Below are positions 50,798 through 58,371 of a stretch of DNA of 64,000 nt, one piece after another. Position 1 is the first letter of the stretch; each line of letters begins with the position of its first letter. Position numbers and translations under genes: made by a program. The notes beneath the pieces were generated by a model that worked only from the letters and a program-made list of their open reading frames with translations, made no database searches and was not told the DNA's origin. The DNA lies in NCBI GenBank assembly GCA_001784175.1, contig MFPR01000017.1:62001-126000 (forward strand), written 5' to 3'. The stretch is from Candidatus Lindowbacteria bacterium RIFCSPLOWO2_12_FULL_62_27. GTDB lineage: Bacteria; Lindowbacteria; 2-12-FULL-62-27.

Positions 50798-52144
50798 CTA
50801 CCCACTTTCCCCCTCTGACAAAATCAAAGGAACCTGAACTTGTAACTCATCAAGTCCCCGACTCCATATGAACCGGCCGGGCGTCGCCGGCAATTTTGCA
50901 GATGCACCCGACCCGATTAACTTGACTGACATATCCAGATTTTTTAAGCGTCCGATCAGGCGGCACGGCAGATTATCCCGCAACTGACCATCCAGCACTC
51001 TTACATCTGGACGCTGCGTCGCAAGAATCAAATGGATCCGCGCTGCGCGACCCTTCATTGCAATGCGCTCAAGTCCCAACTGAATTTCCTTTCCATCTTT
51101 CCCGGACACAACGTCCGCAAGCTCGTCCACGACAAGCACCAGCGGCACGAAATCATCCGATCCGGTACGCGCCTGCTGGTATCGCTCGTCCATCTTCGAC
51201 ACAAGCGCAGTTATCAGCGACAAGAATTTTTCGGACTCAAACACGTATGCTTTCAATTTCGACTCGATACCTTTGTAGTCCGTCCCTTTCGCATCGATCA
51301 GCACAATATCAACACACTGAGCAATCAGTTGCCGTATCAATCCCAACAGCACCGTTGTTTTTCCACATCCTGTTTCACCACCAATCAGCAAATGCACCAT
51401 TTCGGTCAACGTGATCACCACGGACCGAGAAAAACTCTCTCCAATGTACAATTGCCCCCTACCGGGGGCCGCGTCCGCATGCGCGGCCGCCTGCGCCCGA
51501 TTCACCGCTTCTTTCACAGTCAACTCAAACCGCCCCGGCAATGTTCCGGTTCCATAGTCATATTGGTAGCTACCTGCCCCGCACTCATGGAAGCTTTCAA
51601 AATGTCCGTTGTATTCATTCGCCAACCGTTCTGTTTCCATCCTCTCCCGGTCTGTACCGCGTGGCCGGAAATATAGTGTCACCGCGCGACCCCGCGAAAA
51701 CTCCGCAATGAAGTCCGGCGGCTCACCCGAGCCACTGACAACTCCGGCACTCCGACAATGTTGCTCAAATTTTGTCGCTGAAATTCGCCATCGCAAATTG
51801 AACGCACAGCCGAACGAAAACACCATCAACAGAAATGCAAGCAGAACCAACACGATCAACGGAAACGATCCGATATACTCGACAGGTTGCAGAAGTCCAA
51901 CACCCAAAAGCAAAGTTCCAGATATGTATAAGTCAACCGGACGGAAGTACCACCGATCCGTCCGTAATTTCACCGAACAAAATCTTACCCAGCCATCAAG
52001 ACCGCCGACCATCAACAAAAACAGAGACACAACAGATAACGTTCTCCTGAACGCCTCCAGCAGCGGAACATGACCGAACGCCTTCAACAGCCCGGCTACG
52101 ATAATCGCCAGCCCAGCCGACAAGCAGACAATGAAACGCATCAC
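50798..52144 (-). CDS. FtsK/SpoIIIE-like DNA translocase of element B
   Basis: The 448-residue protein has four hydrophobic segments in residues 1-115 and then a cytoplasmic motor. It has Walker A GGETGCGKTT, IVLIDAKGTDY, Walker B LVLVVDELADVV and HLILATQRPDV, followed by LPCRLIGRLKNLDMSVKLIG, the FtsK/TraB-type arrangement. Such proteins pump double-stranded DNA through a membrane pore or act as the coupling protein for conjugation; small rolling-circle elements use them as the only transfer protein. There is no gamma DNA-reading domain. The ATG overlaps the stop of the OB-like gene (ATGA). Confidence 0.88.
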   Translation of the reverse strand: MMRFIVCLSAGLAIIVAGLLKAFGHVPLLEAFRRTLSVVSLFLLMVGGLDGWVRFCSVKLRTDRWYFRPVDLYISGTLLLGVGLLQPVEYIGSFPLIVLVLLAFLLMVFSFGCAFNLRWRISATKFEQHCRSAGVVSGSGEPPDFIAEFSRGRAVTLYFRPRGTDRERMETERLANEYNGHFESFHECGAGSYQYDYGTGTLPGRFELTVKEAVNRAQAAAHADAAPGRGQLYIGESFSRSVVITLTEMVHLLIGGETGCGKTTVLLGLIRQLIAQCVDIVLIDAKGTDYKGIESKLKAYVFESEKFLSLITALVSKMDERYQQARTGSDDFVPLVLVVDELADVVSGKDGKEIQLGLERIAMKGRAARIHLILATQRPDVRVLDGQLRDNLPCRLIGRLKNLDMSVKLIGSGASAKLPATPGRFIWSRGLDELQVQVPLILSEGESG

Positions 52145-52548
52145 AGCCGGGAGAACTCCGATACATCTTCCGCACCTCGAACCGCCGTAGCCTTCAGCTT
52201 GCGCGGAGCCTTGTCGTCAGCCGAGATCGGCGACACAGCGTCAGGCAACTTCACATCATCCCGACGTTTTCTGCCCGAGTACTCCAATATCACCGCAGGA
52301 TTAGGAAACTCCCTACAGCGATAGAACCTCTGACCTTTCCATTCGCGAACCCGGAACACATCCAAAACCATCTGCTTGCCGTCTGGCAGATCGATATGAC
52401 CCGGAGAAGTCATATCGCAGCGGTAAAACTCCCGCGTACCCCGATCAACAAGCTCAAACGAGTACGCAAAAAATTTCTCTCCGGACTGTTTTGCTGTTAC
52501 CTCACGCTCCCGAACATTTAGTACAGGACCGGCTAAAATCATTTGCAA
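52141..52548 (-). CDS. Small OB-fold-like protein, candidate single-strand DNA-binding protein
   Basis: The 135-residue protein has six or so beta strands in its first 85 residues (ILAGPVLNVREREVTAK, FFAYSFELVDRG, EFYRCDMT, KQMVLDVFRVREWKGQRFYRCREF), consistent with an OB barrel. A charged, Asp/Lys-rich tail follows. I cannot match it to a named family. Rolling-circle Rep genes in phages and elements are often followed by a single-strand DNA-binding protein, and this gene overlaps rep by 10 bp and ftsK by 4 bp. The function is inferred from position and strand pattern. Confidence 0.6.
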   Translation of the reverse strand: MQMILAGPVLNVREREVTAKQSGEKFFAYSFELVDRGTREFYRCDMTSPGHIDLPDGKQMVLDVFRVREWKGQRFYRCREFPNPAVILEYSGRKRRDDVKLPDAVSPISADDKAPRKLKATAVRGAEDVSEFSRL

Positions 52549-53606
52549 CCACCGCCCTCTCGTTGAAATTTTATCAGGTCAGCAACACTGCCAACCCAGT
52601 TCATTGACTCCGCGCGACGCAGAAAATTGCGCCACTTCTGGACGGAATCTATGCGGTACCACCACCCAATGCGTGCAAACTCCCGCGCAATCTCTCTATA
52701 TTTTTTTGTATCTTCCTTGGGACAGACGACACGACGACGCAACTCAAGAGTTTCCGTATCAGGGCGACGAAACGCGGACCACTCCGGAACAGGAACATCG
52801 TTCAAGACCGGAACGCACCGATCCAGCGACCAGTTCCAAATTCCCGAAAACTTTTGCTGGAAATCTGCGAACGTGTCAACTTTCAGATCATGCAAAACTG
52901 AACGACGCAATTCCACCTCGTAGCGTAAAACCTGAGACTTGCCGTCCCAGCCGGACCGCATCCAACGCTCAAACCAATCCTGTCGCGCCGGATTCTTTGT
53001 GACGTTGAGTTCATAGGGTTTGTCATACAAACGTGTCACCATATCCCCCGACCTGAACCAGTACCCGCTAAACCGCGAAGGTGTTCCATATTCCTTCGAT
53101 TCGTATTTCCCGCCTTTCATTCTGCAAGACCAACCCCTCAACCCCAGAGACGCAAAATCTGTCTCCGGCACAAAATCCACGCAAACATCTACGCGCGATA
53201 AAATTTCACTTTCAATATCAGCGTGAGAACGTGCCAACTCCAATACGACACGCTCAACATATTCCAAATTTTCCGAGAGATTCGGACACGCACGTGATCT
53301 GAAAATGACATACAACTCTGGTACGCCAACACTGTAACGCTGATGCGATGACAACCACCCCTCAACTTTTTTTATCTGTATCTCAATGCCCCTCGACTCA
53401 TTCACCAGAGTAAAAGCGTAAGGACCGCGACCCTTGCGGCGAACTTCCGAGTTTTCACCACCCAAGTCAAACCGCGCCGATCCGGTCTCCTGCGCTTGGA
53501 GCTTCAGCTTTTCCAAATCAGAATTGAGACCTTCGCGCAGTACGACGCGCCGAGATACCATAAGCGTGTCGATGGCCGGACCGTGTAGAATCTTCACGGA
53601 CGCCAC
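52539..53606 (-). CDS. Rolling-circle replication initiator (Rep_trans-like)
   Basis: The 355-residue protein starts at GTG 53606, a second GTG lying at 53597. ILSRVDVCVDFVPETDF is the conserved strand with acidic residues of Rep_trans/RstA/NicK initiators. WFRSGDMVTRLYDKPYEL and VLRYEVELRRSVLHDL are the other two family motifs, with YDK providing the likely nicking Tyr. It would nick one strand at an origin and start rolling-circle replication, also serving as relaxase in simple elements. It is the rightmost whole gene of the integrated element. In the integrated state it has no strong promoter of its own in view. Confidence 0.85.
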   Translation of the reverse strand: MASVKILHGPAIDTLMVSRRVVLREGLNSDLEKLKLQAQETGSARFDLGGENSEVRRKGRGPYAFTLVNESRGIEIQIKKVEGWLSSHQRYSVGVPELYVIFRSRACPNLSENLEYVERVVLELARSHADIESEILSRVDVCVDFVPETDFASLGLRGWSCRMKGGKYESKEYGTPSRFSGYWFRSGDMVTRLYDKPYELNVTKNPARQDWFERWMRSGWDGKSQVLRYEVELRRSVLHDLKVDTFADFQQKFSGIWNWSLDRCVPVLNDVPVPEWSAFRRPDTETLELRRRVVCPKEDTKKYREIAREFARIGWWYRIDSVQKWRNFLRRAESMNWVGSVADLIKFQREGGGCK

Positions 53607-53784
53607 CTCTCGACAGTAGGCTCAACAGACGATACACGCAGACCATCCCTCGAAAGTTCAATTTTCAAATTGATTGTGATGTTGACGTGAGCTTCGGCCG
53701 ACACGTTCAGGCCGTTGCTCACAGCCGATGGTCGCGTTAGACTTTGCTTTTCTCCGCTACCGTTTGTATCATCATTACTTGTGT
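53594..53784 (-). pseudogene. Displaced 3' tail of the element B integrase gene
   Basis: On the minus strand the frame that crosses tRNA-Arg continues as TSNDDTNGSGEKQSLTRPSAV and then AEAHVNITINLKIELSRDGLRVSSVEP and ends ERWRP at a TGA (53594). The last part has a clear strand-like pattern, and the TGA overlaps the rep start. This frame is the same as the integrase frame in tRNA copy 2, since the copies are 5214 bp (a multiple of 3) apart. Excision would join them into one gene of about 545 codons. A separate 42-residue ORF from GTG 53722 is an alternative, but it lacks a ribosome site. Confidence 0.65.
53744..53772 (+). promoter_or_regulatory. Element-supplied promoter of tRNA-Arg
   Basis: TTGCTT (53744-53749) and TATCAT (53767-53772) are 17 bp apart, with transcription expected to start just before the tRNA at 53785. 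This DNA belongs to element B, so the tRNA is now transcribed from a promoter brought by the element and reading opposite to the integrase tail. Confidence 0.5.
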
Positions 53785-53858
53785 GCGCCCGTAGCTCAGT
53801 TGGATAGAGCATCGGCCTTCTAAGCCGAGGGTCCCCGGTTCGATTCCGGGCGGGCGCG
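53785..53858 (+). tRNA. tRNA-Arg (UCU), complete, with element-derived 5' half
   Basis: Acceptor GCGCCCG (53785-53791) pairs with CGGGCGC (53851-53857); G53858 is the discriminator. Anticodon stem TCGGC/GCCGA encloses CTTCTAA with anticodon TCT (53819-53821). T arm CCCGG, TTCGATT, CCGGG. All stems pair. CCA is not encoded. Two further copies of the 5' half (43281, 48571) lack the 3' half, so this gene is a chimera of an element 5' half and the original 3' half. The next gene's stop lies one base downstream on the other strand. Confidence 0.96.
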
Positions 53859-53859
53859 T

Positions 53860-54540
53860 TTATTTGTCCGGCAGGCTCCATTTATTCCGGTATTTGTCCA
53901 GGGCCGCGCGCCAGGCCGGGCTGCCGAAGGCGCCGCCGCTGGCGTGCGTGACGGCAATCGGCCAGGTGCCGATGCGGAGGCCCGCCGTTACGGCGGTCCG
54001 GCAGAAATCCATGTCGTAGAGATGGAATTCGAATTGTTCGTCGAATCGGACCGATCGATCGAGCAGCGTCGCGCACTTGGCTGCGATCAGCAGGCCATCC
54101 ACCGTTTTCACCTCCGCCGGGCAGTCGCCGTACCATGTGACCGGGCCGAAGGGCCGGCTTCCGTGCGCGACCGCGCCGGAGAGATTATCCGCGAGGTCCC
54201 ATTCGAAGCGGTCGTTGGCAAACGCCCATGCCGGCGTCGCCGGCGCCGGTGATTTGTTTCCGGCGAGGCCGATCACGTCGAATCTCTCCAGGCCCTCCCG
54301 GATCCGGTCGGCGAAATGGTAATCGTCGATCCAGACGTCGTCATGCATGAACACCATGACATCGGCCCGGTTTGCCTCGGTGATCAACTGATTGTAGACC
54401 CGCGGCAGTGTCTCCGCGTTTTCAAACGCGATCCATGCCGAAAGCCGCGCGTCGCGGGCCAGCCGGCCCAGGCTGGCGCCGAGCGGAGAATCTTTGAATA
54501 GGGATTCAGACAGCCGCGTGGCGGAAACGATCTTGATCAA
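53860..54540 (-). CDS. Glycosyltransferase-like protein (GT-A fold)
   Basis: The 226-residue protein has AWIAFENAETLPRVYNQLITEANRADVMVFMHDDVWIDDYHF, with a MHDDV metal-binding motif, then VIGLAGNK and VKTVDGLLIAAKCATL and FHLYDMDFCRTAVTAGLRIGTWPIAVTHASGGAF. This is the small one-domain glycosyltransferase-2-like layout, in which YDMDFC matches the acceptor-base region. The sugar and acceptor are unknown. It is the first host gene right of the insertion site and reads toward tRNA-Arg. Confidence 0.8.
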   Translation of the reverse strand: MIKIVSATRLSESLFKDSPLGASLGRLARDARLSAWIAFENAETLPRVYNQLITEANRADVMVFMHDDVWIDDYHFADRIREGLERFDVIGLAGNKSPAPATPAWAFANDRFEWDLADNLSGAVAHGSRPFGPVTWYGDCPAEVKTVDGLLIAAKCATLLDRSVRFDEQFEFHLYDMDFCRTAVTAGLRIGTWPIAVTHASGGAFGSPAWRAALDKYRNKWSLPDK

Positions 54541-54554
54541 AGGACCGCCGCCGA

Positions 54555-55136
54555 TTACTCGGCGACCAGTGCCAGGTTTCCGCTGAGCCGCTCTCGAAGA
54601 AGGGATTCGATCGCCCGGAGCGTGCCTGCCGTGGAAGTCGGGCAGCTTCCGCAGGCGCCCTCGTAATGGACCCGCAGAAGGTTGCCGTCCAGGCCGAGCA
54701 CCTGCAGGCCGCCGCCGTCGCCCGCGAGGTACGACCGGATTTCTTCATCCAGAAGCCGGTTGATGACCGCGAGCCGCTCGTCGGGCGGAAGTTTCTCAAA
54801 TTCGGCCGCGTCCGCCGGCGCCGGCGCGGCCGGCCCGGCCGCCGCGGGCTGGACCGGCACGTCGATCACCGGCGCGGTCGAGCTGATGGTCGATTCGGCC
54901 TCCTCGACGATGTCCTCCCACGGCACCTCGTCGGATTTGGTGACGGTGACGAAATCGTGCATGTAATACACGGATTGCACGCCGCGGATCCGGAAGAGCG
55001 CCGCGCCCAGCGGGTCCACGCCGGTTTCGGCGGGGCCGCCATACGTGACGGAACCGGACGGCACGAAAGGCTGGTTCACGACGAACTTGATCGCGTTCGG
55101 ATTCGGTGTCGGTTCAATATTGACAACGGTCAGCAT
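54555..55136 (-). CDS. nfuA: NfuA-like iron-sulfur scaffold protein
   Basis: The 193-residue protein has an Nfu N-terminal domain (VNIEPTPNPNAIKFVVNQPF, PLGAALFRIRGVQSVYYMHDFVTVTKSDEVPWEDI), an Ala/Pro-rich linker and a NifU C-terminal domain with YLAGDGGGLQVLGLDGNLLRVHYEGACGSCPTSTAGT. The CxxC there (GACGSCP) binds a 4Fe-4S cluster between two subunits for transfer to target enzymes, which here could include IspG and the radical SAM protein. Length normal. No isc or suf genes are near. Confidence 0.93.
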   Translation of the reverse strand: MLTVVNIEPTPNPNAIKFVVNQPFVPSGSVTYGGPAETGVDPLGAALFRIRGVQSVYYMHDFVTVTKSDEVPWEDIVEEAESTISSTAPVIDVPVQPAAAGPAAPAPADAAEFEKLPPDERLAVINRLLDEEIRSYLAGDGGGLQVLGLDGNLLRVHYEGACGSCPTSTAGTLRAIESLLRERLSGNLALVAE

Positions 55137-55167
55137 GACACAATTATCGCACGATCAAAAACGCCCG

Positions 55168-55956
55168 TCAAACACGCGACAGCAGGACCCGGTCGAGCAG
55201 CGACGGGAAAAACCGGTTGACGAAAATCCCGAGCTTGCCGATCCCCGTCAGGATCGTGTCCCGCCGGTTCTTGTTCAACGCCTTTACCAGGAGCCGCGCG
55301 CAGGTGTCGACCGTCATCGGCGTGGTCGGCACGCCCCTGCGGTGCGTCACGCCGAACCGTTTCTGGTGCGCGAGAAACTCGGTCTGGGTGTGCCCGGGGC
55401 TGGCGTACATGACCTGCACGCCTTTTTTGGCGTACTCGACCCGCAGCGACTCCGTGTAGGCCTTGAGGGCCGACTTGGTGGCGCAGTAGGACGACATGAG
55501 CGGCATCGCGCGGTGTCCGACCACCGACCCGATGTTCATGATCTTGCCGCCGCCCTGCCGTTCCATGATCGGGAGGACTTTTTTCATGAGATACAGCGAC
55601 GCAAAGAGATTGGTTTCAAAGATCTCCCGTTCCGCCGCCATCGGCGTGTCGACGAAGAGGCTGTCGATGCCGTAGGCCGCGTTGTTGATCAGCACGTCGA
55701 TCCGGTTGAACCGCCGGACCACGTCGTCGATCATCCGGTCGACGGCCGGGGCGTTGGTGATGTCGAGCGGATACGACGTCATGGTGATTTGGGCGCGGGT
55801 CTTCGAGATTTCGTCCCTGAGCGCCGTCAGGAGTCCATCCCGGCGCGCGATGAGCACCAGCGTCGCGCCGGTCTTCGCCATTTCCCGGGCCAGCGCCGCG
55901 CCGATTCCGCCTGACGCGCCCGTGATCAGTGTGACTGTGCCGTTCCAAGATTGCAT
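55168..55956 (-). CDS. Short-chain dehydrogenase/reductase
   Basis: The 262-residue protein has the classical SDR motifs: TLITGASGGIGAALARE (TGxxxGxG), LINNAAYG, GSVVGHRAMPLMSSYCATKSAL with catalytic Ser and the YxxxK pair (Tyr and Lys), and YASPGHTQTEF. The basic ARR after the second strand suggests NADP(H). The C-terminus has a hydrophobic, basic stretch (ILTGIGKLGIFVNRFFPSLL), as in SDRs bound to membranes. The substrate cannot be told; keto lipid or sterol-like molecules are typical for such tails. Confidence 0.9.
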   Translation of the reverse strand: MQSWNGTVTLITGASGGIGAALAREMAKTGATLVLIARRDGLLTALRDEISKTRAQITMTSYPLDITNAPAVDRMIDDVVRRFNRIDVLINNAAYGIDSLFVDTPMAAEREIFETNLFASLYLMKKVLPIMERQGGGKIMNIGSVVGHRAMPLMSSYCATKSALKAYTESLRVEYAKKGVQVMYASPGHTQTEFLAHQKRFGVTHRRGVPTTPMTVDTCARLLVKALNKNRRDTILTGIGKLGIFVNRFFPSLLDRVLLSRV

Positions 55957-56109
55957 CCGCTTTCACGCTCCCTTATTCGAATTATGAATCACAGAACTTG
56001 CCGGCATCATATCAGACTGCGGCGCTTTCGCAATGGCGCGCGCGGCGGTTGACGCCCCGCCCGGCGATGGTAGACTCCACGATTACAATCTTATGAAGGA
56101 GAGCGACCC

Positions 56110-57555
56110 ATGCCCAACACAGCAGTATTGAAAAAAACCATCGCCCGGTGCCGCGAGCGCGGCGTGATCATCCCGACCTTTGAACAGATGCGCCATCCGG
56201 AAAAAATTCCGGGCGCGATCCAACGGAGGCTCCGCAAGATCGGGCTGTGGGATGTCAGCCCGCTCAATTTGTTCCGCATCACCTGGAAAAATGACATCTC
56301 CAGTGGGCTCTTCGGCCCGGTCAACGCGCTTGAAATCCCGCGCGTGATCACCCGCGTCCGAGCGCGGATCGTGGGGCTGCTCGGCAAATTTTATCCGACG
56401 GGCGCGCACAAGGTCGGCGCGGCCTTTGGGTGTCTCGTGCCGAGGCTGATCAACGGCGAGTTCGATCCGACGGCCCAGAAGGCCGTCTGGCCGTCGACCG
56501 GCAACTACTGCCGGGGCGGCGCCTTCGATTCGGTTCTGCTCGACTGCGTGCCCGTGGCGATTCTGCCGGAGGGCATGAGCAAGGAGCGGTTCGAATGGCT
56601 GAAGGGCATCGGCGCCGAAGTAATCGCGACGCCGGGAACGGAATCGAACGTCAAGGAAATTTACGACAAGTGCTGGGAAATCCGCCGGACCCGGCCCGAA
56701 TGCGTCATCTTCAACCAGTTCGAGGAATTCGGCAACCCGGTCTGGCATTACGAAGTCACCGGCCCGGCGGTGGAAGAGGCGTTCCGGAATCTCGGACCCG
56801 GACTGAACCTCGCCGCGTACATTTCGGCCACCGGGTCGGCCGGCACCATCGCGGCCGGCGATTATCTGCGCGGGCGGTTTCCGCACATCCGCGTGACCGC
56901 CTCCGAGGCCCTCCAGTGCCCGACCCTGCTCTACAACGGATTCGGCGCGCACCGGATCGAGGGCATCGGTGACAAGCACGTGCCGTGGATTCACAACGTG
57001 CGGAACACCGACGCGGCCGTCGCCATCGACGACGAGTCCTGCATGCAGATCCTCCGGCTCTTCAATGAAAAGGCGGGCCATGCGCTCCTGAAGGACCAGG
57101 GCGTGCCGGCGTCCTTCATCCGCAAGCTTCCGCTCCTCGGCATTTCCGGGATTTCGAATATGCTGAGCGCGATCAAAATCGCCAAGTATTTCGAGCTGAC
57201 AGAAAACGACGTCGTCATGACGATCTTCACCGATTCGACCGCCCTCTACGGATCGCGGGTCGAGGAACTCCGCGCGCAGTACGGCGAGTACAAACCCAAG
57301 AACGCCCTCTACGACCGCACCCGGTATCTGGACGGGATCGGCCCGGACCATGTGATGGACCTCGGCTACTACGATCGCAAGCGGCTCCACAACCTGAAAT
57401 ACTTCACCTGGGTCGAGCAGCAGGGCAAAACGTCCGAGGACCTGAACCGTCTCTGGGCGCCGTCTTTCTGGGAGGAGGTCTTTCGCCAGGGTCCGGTGTG
57501 GAACCGGCAGATCGACGAGTTCAATCGGGCGACGGGCGTTCTCAAGCGGCTCTGA
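56110..57555 (+). CDS. PLP-dependent cysteine-synthase-like enzyme (fold type II)
   Basis: The 481-residue protein has the fold type II core. FYPTGAHKVGAAFGC carries the PLP lysine, STGNYCRGGAFDSVLLDCVPVAILPEGMSKERFEWLKGIGAEVI the Asn-containing loop, and YISATGSAGTIAAGDYLRG and the phosphate loop. It is about 150 residues longer than CysK, with an N-terminal 60-residue arm and a C-terminal extension (NALYDRTRYLDGIGPDHVMDLGYYDRKRLHNL). Members of this subgroup are called cysteine synthase-like, but threonine or other beta-elimination substrates are equally possible. Its stop overlaps the panB start. Confidence 0.85.
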   Translation: MPNTAVLKKTIARCRERGVIIPTFEQMRHPEKIPGAIQRRLRKIGLWDVSPLNLFRITWKNDISSGLFGPVNALEIPRVITRVRARIVGLLGKFYPTGAHKVGAAFGCLVPRLINGEFDPTAQKAVWPSTGNYCRGGAFDSVLLDCVPVAILPEGMSKERFEWLKGIGAEVIATPGTESNVKEIYDKCWEIRRTRPECVIFNQFEEFGNPVWHYEVTGPAVEEAFRNLGPGLNLAAYISATGSAGTIAAGDYLRGRFPHIRVTASEALQCPTLLYNGFGAHRIEGIGDKHVPWIHNVRNTDAAVAIDDESCMQILRLFNEKAGHALLKDQGVPASFIRKLPLLGISGISNMLSAIKIAKYFELTENDVVMTIFTDSTALYGSRVEELRAQYGEYKPKNALYDRTRYLDGIGPDHVMDLGYYDRKRLHNLKYFTWVEQQGKTSEDLNRLWAPSFWEEVFRQGPVWNRQIDEFNRATGVLKRL

Positions 57556-58367
57556 TGGCCTCCGCGCCGGTTTCAATCACGTATTTTGCTGAGGCGAAGA
57601 AGAAGCGCGAGCGGTTCGTCGTGTTATCGCTCTACGAAGCCTGGTCGGCGCGGCTCGCGGAAGCCGCCGGCGTGCGCGTTCTTCTCGTGGGCGACAGCCT
57701 CGCCACGTCGGTCCAGGGCCATGAGACGACGCTGTCCGTGACGATGGACCAGATGATCTATCACACGCAGTGCGTCCGTCGCGCCGTGCCCCGCGCGTTC
57801 GTGATCGGCGACATGCCGTTTCTGTCCCACACGGTGTCCGAATCCGACGCGATCCGGAACGCCGGCCGGTTTCTCTCCGAGGGCGGCGCGTCGGCGGTGA
57901 AGGTCGAAGGCGGGGCCGAGATTGCCGACGTCGTTGCCGGCATGGTTCGCCGCGGCATTCCGGTCCTCGGACATATCGGCATGACGCCTCAGCACCATCT
58001 GCGGTTCGGCGGGTACAAGGTTCAGGGCCGGGGGGCGCCGGACGCCAAGCGCATCGTGGCCGACGCGAAGGCTCTCGAAAAGGCCGGAGTGTTCGCGATC
58101 GTGCTTGAACTGGTCACCGAGGAAACCGCGGCCCAAGTCACCGCCGCCGCCGGCGTCCCGACCATCGGGATCGGCGCCGGACGCAAGGTCGACGCGCAGG
58201 TGCTGGTGTTCCACGACCTTCTGGGACTCAATCCGCATTTCTCGCCCCGGTTCCTCAAGCGATACGCCGAAGTCGGGGACGAGGCGGTGGCCGCCATCCG
58301 GAAATTCGCGGCCGACGTTTCCGGCGGCTCGTTCCCCGGCGAGGCCAACGTCTTTCACAACCAGTAG
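57555..58367 (+). CDS. panB: 3-methyl-2-oxobutanoate hydroxymethyltransferase
   Basis: The 270-residue protein begins at ATG 57555, overlapping the previous stop by one base. It has the PanB motifs: RVLLVGDSLATSVQGHETTLSVTMDQMIYHTQCVRRA, FVIGDMPFLS with metal-binding Asp, GGASAVKVEGG, RGIPVLGHIGMTPQHH, ELVTEETAAQVTAAAGVPTIGIGAG, and VFHDLLGLNPHF. It adds a hydroxymethyl group from methylene-tetrahydrofolate to ketoisovalerate, the first step of pantothenate synthesis. panC follows after 4 bp. Confidence 0.96.
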   Translation: MASAPVSITYFAEAKKKRERFVVLSLYEAWSARLAEAAGVRVLLVGDSLATSVQGHETTLSVTMDQMIYHTQCVRRAVPRAFVIGDMPFLSHTVSESDAIRNAGRFLSEGGASAVKVEGGAEIADVVAGMVRRGIPVLGHIGMTPQHHLRFGGYKVQGRGAPDAKRIVADAKALEKAGVFAIVLELVTEETAAQVTAAAGVPTIGIGAGRKVDAQVLVFHDLLGLNPHFSPRFLKRYAEVGDEAVAAIRKFAADVSGGSFPGEANVFHNQ

Positions 58368-58371
58368 GCCC

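Larger units (their letters stand above)
48610..53823. mobile_element. Integrated element B (5214 bp), apparently intact, with attP inside its integrase gene
   Basis: It is bounded by tRNA-Arg 5'-half copies 2 and 3, exactly 5214 bp (1738 codons) apart. All genes lie on the minus strand and nearly all overlap: rep, OB-like, FtsK-like, then a promoter gap, RHH, a small protein and the integrase. It is visibly richer in A/T than its surroundings. The content (rolling-circle Rep plus FtsK-like translocase plus integrase) is that of a minimal self-transmissible or mobilisable element. No relaxase with mating-pair genes, coat genes or cargo are seen. It inserted second, into the tRNA rebuilt by element A. 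Confidence 0.8.

Noticed and set aside
48610-53823. Element B as an integrated filamentous phage
   Set aside because: Rep and a small DNA-binding protein would fit, but the ATPase is FtsK-like with membrane helices first, not Zot-like, and there are no coat or assembly genes.
53594-53881. A 95-residue minus-strand reading frame starting inside the glycosyltransferase end and crossing tRNA-Arg
   Set aside because: Its first part is antisense to the tRNA gene (RRPMLYPTELRAH), a frequent false prediction. Only the part left of the tRNA is kept, as the displaced integrase tail.
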